DNA of 61,218 bases from Bacillus sp. MRMR6 (GCF_001940785.1 NZ_MSLS01000030.1:1-61218); one strand, 5' to 3'. Positions 17,432 through 30,100 are shown, counted from the stretch's first letter. The notes: a model not told the origin generated them from the letters alone. Translations and numbers: made by a program.

Positions 17432-18193
17432 TTATCTTCCTCGTAAACCCCATTTTACTTCAACACTTCGTTCCAATCTTGAAAAGACAACATTATCAAC
17501 GATTGTACCAATAATAGCAATGATAATCATGACTGAAATAACGAGATCCATTTGTCCAAGTGAACGTCCCATTTCAAGAAGCTGTCCGAGACCTCCACCC
17601 CCGCCAAGCAGTTCCCCTGCCATTAGGGCACGCCATGAGAATGCCCATGCAATTCTGAGACCAGAAATAATCTGAGGTACAGACGCTGGCAAGATAACAG
17701 TTCGAAGGAAATGGAACCCGCTTGAACCATAGGTTTTTGCAACTCGTTGATATAGCTGAGGGACATTCTTGAATCCGCTTGTTGCATTAACGGTCATGGT
17801 CCAGGTAGCGCCAATAGTAACGATAAACAAAATGGAAAAATCATTTAGTCCGAACCAGATAATCGCTAACGGAAACCAAACAATACTTGGGATCGATTGG
17901 AGGGCGGTAACGATAAATCCGAGTGTATCCTCAACAAGTTTATAACGCCAAATAAAATAACCTAATATTAAACCAACAATGATCGCAATGGTAAAACCAA
18001 GGAGGATACGACCCATACTTTTAGTGATCGCAGCAGTAATTTGCCCACTGATCAACCCATTTATTAATGTTTCAAATACTTGGGTCAAACTTGGGAACAT
18101 AAAATCTGGGAGGCTGGAAAATCTAGATGTGACTTCCCATATCACCGCTATCATCGCGATGAAGATGATTCGTCTTAAAGCTGTAGTCATCAC
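17432..18193 (-). CDS. ABC transporter permease (SsuC/TauC type)
   Basis: 253 residues with about six membrane helices. The EAA loop is seen as VAKTYGSSGFHFLRTVILPASVPQIISGLRIAWAFSW in pieces, characteristic of the SsuC/TauC/NrtB permeases. Its start overlaps the end of the ATPase gene by 71 bases, and the binding-protein gene follows after 23 bases. Either of two adjacent starts (GTG or ATG) after GGAGG is possible. Confidence 0.9.
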   Translation of the reverse strand: MMTTALRRIIFIAMIAVIWEVTSRFSSLPDFMFPSLTQVFETLINGLISGQITAAITKSMGRILLGFTIAIIVGLILGYFIWRYKLVEDTLGFIVTALQSIPSIVWFPLAIIWFGLNDFSILFIVTIGATWTMTVNATSGFKNVPQLYQRVAKTYGSSGFHFLRTVILPASVPQIISGLRIAWAFSWRALMAGELLGGGGGLGQLLEMGRSLGQMDLVISVMIIIAIIGTIVDNVVFSRLERSVEVKWGLRGR

Positions 18194-18965
18194 CCATTTC
18201 CTCCTTCAATACTTTTTCAATTTCTTCTTGTAAAATCGACAATATCTTTTGTTCCGTCGATAAAGTCACACTATCAGGCATTACCCCGTCCCTCATCGTT
18301 GGTACGGAAATAATTTCTTTAATCTTGCCTGGACGAGTTGCAAAAACAACTACCTGTTCTGATAGTAGCACTGCCTCCCTAATATTGTGGGTAATAAAAA
18401 AAATGGTAACTTTCGTTTTTCGCCAAATTTCGAGCAATTCCTTATGCAAGACCATTCGTGTTTGTTCATCCAATGCGGAGAAGGGTTCATCCATTAACAA
18501 AATATCTGGTTCCATTACTAATGCCCTTGCAATCGAAACACGTTGTTTCATACCTCCAGAAAGTTCATGAGGATATGCATCAACATATCGGCTAAGGTGT
18601 ACCATCTTCAATACTTCAAGTGCTTTCTTTTTAGCTTGCACTTTAGGCATTTTTTTCAGAAGTAGACCGTACGTTACATTTTCCATAACGGTTAACCAAG
18701 GAAATAATCCTGCTTCTTGAAAAACAACAACCCTTTCAGGACCTGGTTTTTTCACTAAATTTCCGGCAACACGGATCTCGCCTTGATCCGCTTTATCGAG
18801 GCCGGCGATCAAATATAGCAAAGTGGATTTACCACAGCCTGATGGACCGACAATGGATACAAAACTTCCTTTTTTAACATTTAAATTTATATTATCTAGA
18901 ACTTTAATTGGTTCTTTCTTGTCATTCGTAAAGCTTTTTTCAATACCGTCGATTGTTAAATACAT
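18123..18965 (-). CDS. ABC transporter ATP-binding protein (SsuB/TauB type)
   Basis: 280 residues. Walker A GPSGCGKST, signature LSGGMKQRVSIARAL, Walker B ILLMDEPFSALDE and H-loop THN are all present. Start chosen at the ATG at 18965 (GAGGTG just upstream); an upstream in-frame TTG extension would add 27 non-conserved residues. First gene of the operon, with an extended C-terminus that overlaps the permease gene. Energises import with the two following genes. Confidence 0.92.
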   Translation of the reverse strand: MYLTIDGIEKSFTNDKKEPIKVLDNINLNVKKGSFVSIVGPSGCGKSTLLYLIAGLDKADQGEIRVAGNLVKKPGPERVVVFQEAGLFPWLTVMENVTYGLLLKKMPKVQAKKKALEVLKMVHLSRYVDAYPHELSGGMKQRVSIARALVMEPDILLMDEPFSALDEQTRMVLHKELLEIWRKTKVTIFFITHNIREAVLLSEQVVVFATRPGKIKEIISVPTMRDGVMPDSVTLSTEQKILSILQEEIEKVLKEEMGDDYSFKTNHLHRDDSGDMGSHI

Positions 18966-19160
18966 CTTGTCACCTCGTTTAATTCCAAGTAAACTAATGG
19001 GTTTTATTTTTATATCATGCTTTACGACAATGGTTCTTGTCAACACAATTATACATCAATAGTTAAATATTTTTTCTACAATAGTAAGGTTGATAGGAAT
19101 AGATTGTTTTGAAAATGGGGTTCACTTTGATAAAATATATTAAATAGGGTTCTCAGTACC

Positions 19161-19170
19161 AATTGGAATT
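19161..19170 (+). promoter_or_regulatory. Possible CymR-type half-site upstream of cysK
   Basis: AATTGGAATT in the 240-base divergent region between the ABC operon and cysK resembles the ATNGGAATT part of the CymR cysteine-metabolism repressor motif known in Bacillus. Only a short match from memory, so weak. Confidence 0.25.
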
Positions 19171-19205
19171 ATTTATATAGAAGTAATACTTACGGAGGTT
19201 TTGTC

Positions 19206-20117
19206 ATGAGGGTTGTAAATAATATCACAGAATTAATTGGAGATACACCTATTGTTCGTTTGAACAGAGTGGTTCCTGAACATGCAGCGGAAGTCTATGT
19301 GAAACTTGAGATGTTTAATCCTTCTAAAAGTGTAAAAGACCGTGCTGCTTATAATATGATCAAGACAGCTGAGGAAGAGGGCTTAATTAAGCCTGGAGAT
19401 ACAATTATCGAGCCCACTAGTGGGAACACTGGTATTGGTCTGGCAATGACTGCAGCTGCCAAAGGCTACAAAGCAATCCTAATCATGCCCGATAATATGA
19501 CCAAAGAACGGATCAATATACTAAAAGCTTATGGGGCAGAAGTGGTGTTAACACCGAGCGAAAAGAAAATGCCGGGTGCTATTGAAAAGGCACTTGAACT
19601 ACAGAAGAAGATTCCTGGCAGCTTTATTCCACAGCAATTTGAAAATCTTTCAAACCCTGATATTCACCGCACTACAACCGCAATTGAGATTTTCGATCAA
19701 ATGGAAGGTCGTCTCGATGCTTTTGTAGCTACTGCTGGAACGGGTGGGACGATTACTGGAACTGGAGAGAAATTAAAGGAACTGCTGCCAGAACTTTATG
19801 TTGCCGTTGTTGAGCCTAAGGGTTCTCCTGTTTTATCAGGAGGTCAGCCCGGTCCACATAAATTGGTGGGTACTAGCCCTGGATTCGTACCTTCGATTTT
19901 AAATACAAATGTATATGATGAAATTTTTCAAGTTGCAGATGAGATTGCTGTAGATATGTTTAAACGCTTGGCTTCTGAGGAAGGAATATTTGTTGGCCCA
20001 TCTGCAGCCGCTGCCGTTATTGCTTCTATTGAAGTAGCTAAGCGATTAGGTACTGGGAAAAGAGTTGTTTGTATCGCACCAGATACTGGTGAACGTTATC
20101 TAAGTATGGAATTATAA
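19206..20117 (+). CDS. cysK: Cysteine synthase (O-acetylserine sulfhydrylase)
   Basis: 303 residues, fold type II PLP enzyme. The PLP lysine lies in SKSVKDRAA (Lys44), the substrate loop is PTSGNTGIGLAM, the glycine-rich phosphate loop is TAGTGGTITG, and GPSAAAA is near the C-terminus. Makes cysteine from O-acetylserine and sulfide. ATG with an ACGGAGG site. Single gene, divergent from an organosulfur-type ABC transporter. Other CysK-like paralogues (CysM, O-phosphoserine users) cannot be fully excluded. Confidence 0.93.
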   Translation: MRVVNNITELIGDTPIVRLNRVVPEHAAEVYVKLEMFNPSKSVKDRAAYNMIKTAEEEGLIKPGDTIIEPTSGNTGIGLAMTAAAKGYKAILIMPDNMTKERINILKAYGAEVVLTPSEKKMPGAIEKALELQKKIPGSFIPQQFENLSNPDIHRTTTAIEIFDQMEGRLDAFVATAGTGGTITGTGEKLKELLPELYVAVVEPKGSPVLSGGQPGPHKLVGTSPGFVPSILNTNVYDEIFQVADEIAVDMFKRLASEEGIFVGPSAAAAVIASIEVAKRLGTGKRVVCIAPDTGERYLSMEL

Positions 20118-20119
20118 AA

Positions 20120-20151
20120 AAGTTGGATGAGGTTGCTCCTCATCCGACTTT
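20120..20151 (+). terminator. Terminator of cysK
   Basis: AGTTGGATGAGG/CCTCATCCGACT stem with a 5-base loop, followed by a run of six T. Confidence 0.85.
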
Positions 20152-20166
20152 TTTATTAAATGATGG

Positions 20167-21612
<1,446 letters not shown>

Positions 21613-21766
21613 CTAATTATGTATTAATTGAAGTAAAGCATTTCTTTCTCTTTCTCTTAAGCTAAACATAATTTACATTATAGGGAAAAAGCTAAGTGAC
21701 AATCAAGGAATGGTGTCTGAACGGTTTTGAAATGAACGTTGGACCAGAGTAGTTTAAGTAAATTGA

Positions 21767-21797
21767 AAGGGATCCAAAGATTAACTTTGGATCCCTT
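21767..21797 (-). terminator. Terminator of the CE12-PL11 gene
   Basis: Perfect 13-bp stem AAGGGATCCAAAG/CTTTGGATCCCTT with a 5-base loop, ten bases after the stop codon. Confidence 0.85.
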
Positions 21798-21807
21798 CTC
21801 TTCTCTC

Positions 21808-24800
21808 TTATTTCATTAAGGCTTCAACAAGTTTATTTAAAACTTGCGTTTGTGTTTCAGTAAAATCTTTTCCGATCTTTGCTTTAACCTCATTAATATA
21901 AGCAGTCAGCTGGCCATTCGCTGCCTTCACATTCCCTCTTTCATCAGATGCTTTTGCTGAATCAAGTTTAGAAGTGAGTGAATTTAAAAGCTTGCTGTCT
22001 CCCCCATTCTCAGTCAAAAACAACCCGGTGAGTTTGCCAAGACGATCAAAATCAACAGCGACGTGAATTGTTAATGTTTGACTCGCTTTATTACCAGCAT
22101 GATCTTCTGCTTCAACCTCAAATGAATGGGTTCCTAAACCTAGCTCATATGCAGGTATAGAAATTTCCTCACATGTAGAGGAGCTAACGCCTGATAGGCT
22201 GTCAGCTACCTGGCAAGTAATACTAATATATGCATCTACTCCAAATACCTTTTCTGTGTCCACTGAGAAAGTGATTTCTGGAGCTGTCTGGTCGATATTA
22301 ATACTTACGGTTTTCTTTGATTCAATATTACCTGCGTGATCTTCACTCCAATAATCTAACACATGCTTTCCATCCTCTTTCAATTCAACACTATTTCCCT
22401 GTTGCTGGTCTGAACCATTTACAGAGTAATAGGTCGCCTTAACACCCGAGTGATAGTCATCAGCAGTGAAGTTTACCGTAACTGGACCATTGTACCAGCC
22501 ATCTTTTTCATCCCCAACCACCACATGCTCTGTTTCAGGAGCAGTCACATCTGCTCTTTCTACTATATCAATGCTTGGTACAGGAGGTTTAGCCATTCCA
22601 GCACCAAGGAAGAAACTTGGATGCGGCGGCTGATTATAGCCAACATTTTGCCAAGCAATGGCTAATCGGTATTGAGAGTCATGCATCAAGGTATAAATTC
22701 TATGTTCTGTTTCCGCTGTCGTCATATATACTCTAAGTGCACTGCTGTCTTCTGTTCTCCAGATTACCTCTTCTCTCCAGTCGCCGAACAAATCAGCCTG
22801 AAGAACCGGAGTGCCTTTTGTCCCATTATTTGACAGTGTTCCATCTGCAGTTAGTAAATTTACTAGTTTACTATTTTGATAATCCCACTTGTCAATCGTT
22901 CCTACGCCTGTTCCAGTTGCGTCACTCCATTTGTGGTCTACTAACTCACGAAGTAAGTCGCCATCCCACCAAACGGCAAAGTTGCTGGATGGAATATTAT
23001 CGGAGATTTTTTCTCCCTTTGCAGAATGAATGCCACCAACTTGACTGTTCCAAGCACCTGAAATGGCCCATGACTCTGCCCCTTCATATCTTGGATCAAC
23101 ATCTGCAGATACTCCGCGTCCTGTATCTTGCCCGGTTTTTACACCCCATAGGATTTCTCCTGTTTCGGCATCGCGCATATCATAGCCATACGGACCATCT
23201 TTAACCTCTTGAACAGCAAAGACTTCAAGCCCAGGTCTCGTTGGATCAAGATCGCTTACGTGAAGGGCATCTCCATGACCTAAGCCCGTAGTATACAGGC
23301 CTTTTCCATCATCATCAATCACCGCTTGACCGTATACAATTTCATCCTTACCATCTTTATCCACATCGGCAATACTTAAAGAATGGTAGCCTTGACCCGC
23401 GTAATCACGATGTCCTTCATCGTTAGAATCAAAAACCCATTGCTTTGTCAATTTGCCGTCTTTAAAATTGTAGGCAGCTAGTACTGTTCTAGTATAGTAA
23501 CCACGTGCCATCACAATGCTTGGTGTCTCTCCATCCAAATAAGCCACACCTGCTAGGAAACGGTCAACACGGTTACCGTAAGTATCTCCCCATGCACCAA
23601 CATCTCCTCTTGGAGGCTCGTATTCAGTCGTTGCCAATGCTTTACCAGTTTCACCCTCAAATACAGTTAAGTACTCTGCACCTTGTAGGACATAACCTGA
23701 ACTGTAGCGGTGATCGGCATCTGCTCTGCCTATGACCGTTCCCTTGCCATCGATTGTTCCGTCAGCTGTTTTAAATACAACCTCTGATTTTCCATCACCA
23801 TCAAAATCATATACTAGGAATTGAGTGTAGTGAGCTCCCGCACGAATATTTTTTCCTAAATCAATCCGCCACTTTAATGTGCCGTCCATTTCGTATGCGT
23901 CAATATACACATTACCGGTATAACCTGATTGAGAATTATCCTTTGAATTAGTAGGATCCCATTTAAGCACTAATTCATATTTTCCGTCTCCATCTAAGTC
24001 ACCAACACTAGCATCATTGGCACGATAAGAATACGGATCACCAAGCGGTGTTACTCCATCTGCCGGTTTTTGAAGTGGTATGTCAAGATAATTTTGATTT
24101 AAGACAGTTGCGGTTTCTTGTGTTTTCCGCTCATTTCCATCAATTACCGCACGAACCTCATAAACAGACTCTGCTTTGCCTTCATTATCCACATAGTTTG
24201 TGCTGGAGGTAATTGGGCTGGTATTAATTTTCTCTCCATCTCGATACAAGTTAAAGCTAATGCTGTCTGGGTCTGTACCAAGCATTCTCCAGCTTATAAA
24301 AACACCCTCATCAGTTTTCATTGCAACTGGTGCACGATCAATGTCTTCCATTTGACGCTTTAATACCGTTACAGCCGGCGTCTCTAAAATCTCTGAAAGT
24401 TCTGATAGTCCACCTGCGTTAACGGCTGCTATTTTATAAAAATAAGGAATCGTTGTTAAGACCGTCTCGTCTTTGTAAGATGTAGTTTTCGACTTCCCAA
24501 TGTACTCATAAGTGCCATTTTCTTTCTTAGAACGATACACGTTATAAGTTATGGCTCCATCTACCTGATTCCAGCTGAATGTTAGATCATTCTTATTGAC
24601 TTCCCCAACCTTTAGGTTAGTTGGTACAGCAGGAACTGGGAGCGATTTGTCAATCATTATTACCTTTAGCGGCATTGATGGTACTGTTTCTACATTTGCA
24701 TTGTCAACAGTAGTGACTACATATTCGTACTCCATCCCAACATCACTAGTCTCATCCTTGTATGATGGAGTAGTTGAGCTGCCGACTAGTGAATAGTCAC

Positions 24801-26880
24801 CGGCACCGGCAACTTTGCGATAAACATTGTACTTAGCTGCTTCTTCAACCGCTTTCCATGAAATAGATGTATATGGCTGTTCAGCATCTAAAGAAAGCTC
24901 ATCAACTTTAAGATTTGATGGTGCAATCAGTATTGGAGTAATTTCTAATCCATTTACAATCCCTGTTGAACCGCTGAAAAAGAAGTTCATCTGACCATCT
25001 TTAACAGAAACTTCTGGAATAACCCTGGTTGTATAGTTCCTGCTAGGTGCATTGATACTACCGTAATCTTGACCTTCAAAAGTCATATTCGTTCTCGCAC
25101 TTCCTGAGAAGTCACCTACATAAACTTTCAAGGCGTAAAGTCCATTCGGTACATCAACATTAAATCTCCAGCCGATATTAAAATACCCTAGCCAATCGCG
25201 AAGAAGGTCTCCACCATCGCCGCGGTCACGGCCAATCATTCCTGTTGCATCGACAATTCCGTAGCCTCTTTCTGGAGTGTAGAGAGTTGATAGGTTAACA
25301 CCTGTATAGCCTTCTGCAATAGGATTACCAGCCAAACCAAAATCAAATTTTAATGTTGCCTTTTTTGTCGTGAATTGTTTTACATCAGATAATTCTGAGT
25401 CACCCTTACCATTTACAGCAGATACAGCAACATCATAAGTTTTTCCTTCTTCCATTCCTGTAACATTAAGTCTAGGAAGAGTGGAAGTACCTACTAGTTT
25501 AAAGTCACTATCTGTTGATAGTTTACGGTAAACCCTATAAATATCAGCACCTTCTATTTCGTCCCAAGTTAATAGAGCCCCAGCATTACTTATACTGCTT
25601 ACTACCACATTGCTTGGTTTTCCTGGGACGTTTGCTGGCGGCTCGATGCCAGTTACATAACTAGATAGTTGAATATTTAGACTTTTGATTTCATCTGATA
25701 TCATACGTGCAAGCTGTATCGCTCCATATTCCTGGAAGTGAGTATTATCCTGTGAACCATTTGGAAATGCAGTATAAATGCCTGGATCCGTATGTAAAAA
25801 TACAGATAATGTTCCTTCTGGTCCAACCGAATCGTAGTAAGCAACACTTCTTGCACTTAAATCAACAACCGCCACTTCTAATTCTGCCGCTACTTCCTTC
25901 ATTCCTTGAACATACTCTGGAAAACTGACGTTAAATTTACCTGTTGTTGGATTAAAGTCACGTCTTCCAACCGGAGTCACGAGAATCGGAGTTGCACCAC
26001 GCTGACGTGCACCGTTAATATATGTTTTTAAGTAATTTTTATAATCTGGCACGGACGCATAACGTTCAGGAATACTAACCGTTGCATCATTATGACCAAA
26101 TTGGACGAGGAAATAGTCATTTGGTTTAACCTCTCTTAAAATAGCGTCCAAACGTCCCTCGTTGATAAATGATTTCGTACTTCTTCCGCCGATGGCATGG
26201 TTTTTAAACTCGACATCGGAGCTGAAAAAACGAGGAATCATCTGCCCCCATCCTGCTTCCGGGCGCCAATACTCATCATAGGTTTGCACAGTTGAGTCAC
26301 CTGCAATATATACAGTAGGAAGCTCGCCTGCAATTCTTTCAGGTAGTTTTTCAATCATTAGACCATTTAACTTTGGATTGGATCCTGTTAATTCAAGATT
26401 TAATTGACCATCTACTAAGGCAAGTGCAAAGTTCCTCTCAATATACGAACCTGCTAGTACAGCTGTATCCTGTACTTTTTGTATATTTTCTGCCTTAATA
26501 CCTACATTTGTTGCCTCCGTCTCATCCCCTGAGAAGATAGTGATAGAGTAATCACCATTCGGAAGGTCCACATTAAAGGTTGTCTCTTTTGTTGAGATAA
26601 AGTCTGATTTCAAGCGGTCTGAAGTTGCACGATCTTTAGAGGTTACCTTGGAGGAGTCAGCAAAACCGTATCCTGCTTCTGCCGAATAAACTGTGTCTGA
26701 TGAAACTTTAGTAAAGCCCGCTTCAACAGCACTGGCTGCTGTACCGAAATCAAATTTTTTCGTGATAGATTGTTCATCTGCCAGTACTTGCAAAGGTACC
26801 GCAGGAACTGAGGTTAATAGCAGTATAAAACTAAGAATAACTGCAAAAAACTTTCTCCTATTTCTACTTTTCTTATCCAA
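21808..26880 (-). CDS. Secreted multidomain rhamnogalacturonan acetylesterase-lyase fusion (CE12 + PL11) with C-terminal FIMAH domain
   Basis: 1690 residues. Order: signal peptide (~1-34); galactose-binding-like module (~42-180); SGNH/CE12 acetylesterase (~188-410) with GDST (Ser196), GGRST, GHND and NTHFQEYGA; Fn3 (~418-505); second module (~509-650); two Fn3 (~652-742, ~752-838); PL11 rhamnogalacturonan lyase (~842-1465) with DGDGKYELVLKWDP and RAGAHYTQFLVYDFDGDG Ca-binding repeats; Ig-like region; and a FIMAH-type domain (~1612-1690). It would deacetylate and cut the rhamnogalacturonan-I backbone outside the cell. No sortase or S-layer anchor seen. I take the TTG at 26880 (AAGGGGAG upstream, typical signal peptide follows) over an in-frame TTG at 26925. 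A cre-like site lies upstream. Confidence 0.9.
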   Translation of the reverse strand: MDKKSRNRRKFFAVILSFILLLTSVPAVPLQVLADEQSITKKFDFGTAASAVEAGFTKVSSDTVYSAEAGYGFADSSKVTSKDRATSDRLKSDFISTKETTFNVDLPNGDYSITIFSGDETEATNVGIKAENIQKVQDTAVLAGSYIERNFALALVDGQLNLELTGSNPKLNGLMIEKLPERIAGELPTVYIAGDSTVQTYDEYWRPEAGWGQMIPRFFSSDVEFKNHAIGGRSTKSFINEGRLDAILREVKPNDYFLVQFGHNDATVSIPERYASVPDYKNYLKTYINGARQRGATPILVTPVGRRDFNPTTGKFNVSFPEYVQGMKEVAAELEVAVVDLSARSVAYYDSVGPEGTLSVFLHTDPGIYTAFPNGSQDNTHFQEYGAIQLARMISDEIKSLNIQLSSYVTGIEPPANVPGKPSNVVVSSISNAGALLTWDEIEGADIYRVYRKLSTDSDFKLVGTSTLPRLNVTGMEEGKTYDVAVSAVNGKGDSELSDVKQFTTKKATLKFDFGLAGNPIAEGYTGVNLSTLYTPERGYGIVDATGMIGRDRGDGGDLLRDWLGYFNIGWRFNVDVPNGLYALKVYVGDFSGSARTNMTFEGQDYGSINAPSRNYTTRVIPEVSVKDGQMNFFFSGSTGIVNGLEITPILIAPSNLKVDELSLDAEQPYTSISWKAVEEAAKYNVYRKVAGAGDYSLVGSSTTPSYKDETSDVGMEYEYVVTTVDNANVETVPSMPLKVIMIDKSLPVPAVPTNLKVGEVNKNDLTFSWNQVDGAITYNVYRSKKENGTYEYIGKSKTTSYKDETVLTTIPYFYKIAAVNAGGLSELSEILETPAVTVLKRQMEDIDRAPVAMKTDEGVFISWRMLGTDPDSISFNLYRDGEKINTSPITSSTNYVDNEGKAESVYEVRAVIDGNERKTQETATVLNQNYLDIPLQKPADGVTPLGDPYSYRANDASVGDLDGDGKYELVLKWDPTNSKDNSQSGYTGNVYIDAYEMDGTLKWRIDLGKNIRAGAHYTQFLVYDFDGDGKSEVVFKTADGTIDGKGTVIGRADADHRYSSGYVLQGAEYLTVFEGETGKALATTEYEPPRGDVGAWGDTYGNRVDRFLAGVAYLDGETPSIVMARGYYTRTVLAAYNFKDGKLTKQWVFDSNDEGHRDYAGQGYHSLSIADVDKDGKDEIVYGQAVIDDDGKGLYTTGLGHGDALHVSDLDPTRPGLEVFAVQEVKDGPYGYDMRDAETGEILWGVKTGQDTGRGVSADVDPRYEGAESWAISGAWNSQVGGIHSAKGEKISDNIPSSNFAVWWDGDLLRELVDHKWSDATGTGVGTIDKWDYQNSKLVNLLTADGTLSNNGTKGTPVLQADLFGDWREEVIWRTEDSSALRVYMTTAETEHRIYTLMHDSQYRLAIAWQNVGYNQPPHPSFFLGAGMAKPPVPSIDIVERADVTAPETEHVVVGDEKDGWYNGPVTVNFTADDYHSGVKATYYSVNGSDQQQGNSVELKEDGKHVLDYWSEDHAGNIESKKTVSINIDQTAPEITFSVDTEKVFGVDAYISITCQVADSLSGVSSSTCEEISIPAYELGLGTHSFEVEAEDHAGNKASQTLTIHVAVDFDRLGKLTGLFLTENGGDSKLLNSLTSKLDSAKASDERGNVKAANGQLTAYINEVKAKIGKDFTETQTQVLNKLVEALMK

Positions 26881-26957
26881 TATTTTTCTCCCCTTTTTCC
26901 TCAATTTCACTAGCTCATCTTCCAATAATAAAAAACCACCTCCATGATTTGGTAGAT

Positions 26958-26972
26958 TTGACAGCGTTTACA
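26958..26972. promoter_or_regulatory. cre-like site (CcpA) upstream of the CE12-PL11 gene
   Basis: TTGACAGCGTTTACA matches the cre consensus WTGNAANCGNWNNCW at all but one fixed position. It lies about 80 bases before the gene start. Confidence 0.55.
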
Positions 26973-27140
26973 ATTGTAAATATTAGCCCGATTGTTCTAT
27001 TTTTGATAGTAAGAAAACAGTCTATATCGTTTAAAAAACAGATATTTTAAATATTCAGTATATTTTACCCATCCATTCATGGGTAATTACGACTATATTA
27101 GGTTATGTACTGTATGTGTAACACTTTAAAAAAATGAAAA

Positions 27141-27163
27141 CTGTTCCAAAAAATTTGGAACAG
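27141..27163 (-). terminator. Terminator of the second PL11 gene
   Basis: CTGTTCCAAA/TTTGGAACAG perfect 10-bp stem, 3-base loop, followed on the minus strand by TTTTCATTTTTTT. Confidence 0.85.
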
Positions 27164-27176
27164 CCCTTTTTTACAA

Positions 27177-30100
27177 TTAAAATTGTTTCAGTTTGAACGT
27201 TGCCGTACCTTCTTGCTGATTATATCTAGCATTTTTTATTTCCGTTATTTCACCTTGATCGGTAAGATAGTAGATTGTTATATTGCTATTACTTTCTCCC
27301 GATTTAAGATTATAGGGTACTTCTACTTCTATTACGTTGCCATTACTGTGTGTCACGTCCGTTAATTGTTTTCCGTCCAACATTAGACTAAAATCATAAA
27401 CAGGATTACCATCACTTGTATCGTTAGGTACAGTTGACATGGTAAACACAAGTTTTTTAGATTCTTTGCTGATTTTTTTGCTTAATTCATTAACATCTAT
27501 CGTAACAGAACCTAAATTTGTGCTAAAAGTTATCCGCTTAACTGACGTACCTTCAGCAGCCTTAATACTTTGCGAAGGTACAGCTACATCGAATTTATTT
27601 AATTCACTTCCTCCATTTACTTTCACAACAATATGGTTACCTTCCATCGATTGAGCAGCTAGACTCATTTCTTCTGCTGAAATGTTTACTACTGCCTTTT
27701 CCCCTTCTTGGTGTGCTAGAACATGAATAATCCCTTTATCAACCAAACGAGGTCCTGTAAGGATTTTTGGAACTGGCGGCTCAGCCATTCCATGACCTAA
27801 ATAGAAACTAGTATGAGGCGGCTGATTATAAGCAACATTCTGCCAGGCAATACCTAAACGATAAATTGGGTCGTGCATAAGGGTATGGATTCGGTGTTCG
27901 GTTACAACAGTAGTGGTGTAAATTCTTAAGGCACTGCTATCCTCTAATCTCCAGATTGCTTCTTCTCTCCAATCGCCGAAGAGGTCAGCCTGCAGGACAG
28001 GGGTTCCTTTTGTTCCGTTGTTAGAGAACGTGCCATCAGCAGTGAGCAAATTAATGATCTTTTCATTCTCGTAATCCCACTTACTAATCGTTCCAACTCC
28101 GTTTGTCCCATCAAAGTTATGATCTAACAGTTCACGAAGCAAATCTCCGTCCCACCATATGGCGAAATTGGCTGGCGGAATATTATTAGATATTGGTTCA
28201 CCTTTAGCTGAGAATAAATAACCATTTGTATCGTTCCATTCTCCGCCAATAGCCCATGCTTGTTCACCTGGGTATCTAGGGTCGATATTAGCAGATAATC
28301 CCCTGCCCGTATCTCTTCCCGTCTTTTTACCCCAAATGACTTCACCTGTAGCCGCATCTCTCATAGCTAAACCATATGGAGAGGAACCATTTTCAAAGAC
28401 ACTGAACACTTCTAATCCTGGTCTCTCTGGATCCAAGTCACCTAAATGCATCGCATCACCATGGCCAAAGCCTGAGTTATAAAGAGGACTGCCATCATGG
28501 TCAAGGGTCATTGCACCATAAACAATTTCATCTTTACCATCACCATCTACATCACCTACACTTAGGTTATGGTTTCCTTGTCCTCTATAGCTACTATTTC
28601 CAGGGTCACTTGTATCAAACTTCCAGAGTTTTGTTAGTTCTCCATCTCTCCAGTTATAGGCTGCAATTGCTGATTTCGCATAATAACCTCGAGCCATAAT
28701 TAAACTTGGACGTTCCCCGTCAAGGTAGGCCACACCTGCTAGGAATCTTTCAGAACGATTACCAGTTCCGTCTCCCCAATCAGAAGTACTTCCTCGTTTT
28801 GGCTCATATTCAGTCGATACAAGTTCTTTACCTGTCATACCATCAAATATCGTCAGGAATTCAGGGCCTCTATAGATTCGTCCTGCAGTATCCCTGTGAT
28901 CTGCATTTGGGTCACCAATCACCTTTCCTGCTGCATCAACGGAACCATCAGAGGTACGCATAGCCACTTCGGCTTTGCCATCTCCATCCAAGTCGTAGAC
29001 CATAAATTGAGTATAATGTGCTCCTGCACGTATGTTCTTTCCAAGGTCAATTCTCCATAGGAGTTCACCATTCATCTTGTAAGCATCAACGTAGACATTT
29101 CCTGTATATCCGGTCCTTGAATTATCTTTAGAATTCTCAGGATCCCACTTTAAGATGAGCTCATACTCACCATCCCCATCTAAGTCAGCAGCACTTGCAT
29201 CGTTAGCATTGTAGGAATAGCGGTCACCTTTTGGTGTAACACCATTAGCCGGTTTTTGCAGTGGCAGGTCAAAATACTGATTACTTTTGACTTTTGTTGA
29301 CTCTGAACCAGCAAGAGTTTTGCCATCTGCCACAACACGGATTTTATAGATGGATTTTACTGTACCATCAGAATCTAAGAAATTTGTGCTGTTCTTAATC
29401 GGTTCACTATTAATCTTCTTTCCGTCACGATATAAATTAAATGCGATATCCTTTGGATCTGTACCTAATAGCCTCCATCCAATATAAATACCATTATCGG
29501 CCTTGACTGCAATGAGACCTCTATTTAATTTTTCCATTTGGCGATAATAATAAGTAGCGATTGGAACCTCTAGGACATCGGAAAATTCCGATAAGCCGCC
29601 CTCATTGACAGCTTTTACTTTGTAATAATAAGGCACATCGGTTAAAACATCGTTATCTATGAAACTAGTGGCCTTAGATTCGCCTGTTTGTACAAAGGTT
29701 CCATCTTTTTTATCAGAGCGATAAATGTAATAAAGCTTTGCACTGTCAGGTGATTCCCATGCCAGTTCGATTGAATGTCTCGTAGCATCTACATTTTTAA
29801 GCCGCTTAGGTGAACTTGGTACAGCAATATTTTCAACGTACATTTTGACAATCAGTTCCGAACTAAACTCAGATTCTGTGTTTCCAATTCCTTCGATAAG
29901 AGCGGTCACTACGTATGAATATGTCATTCCAGGTAATGCGTTTTCATCTGTAAAATCGGTCGAAACAGAATTGCCTACTTTTTGATAATCCTTTTCTCCA
30001 GAAAGCTTTCTATAAACGTTATAGCCAATTGCTTCTTCCACTTTATTCCATCTTAAGGAAACTGAGCTTTCAGGGAATAGGTTTTGTTCAGTTAAAGTGA

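Noticed and set aside
22737..23204. 155-codon plus-strand frame inside the CE12-PL11 gene
   Set aside because: Antisense to a conserved catalytic domain; His/Leu-rich composition typical of shadows.
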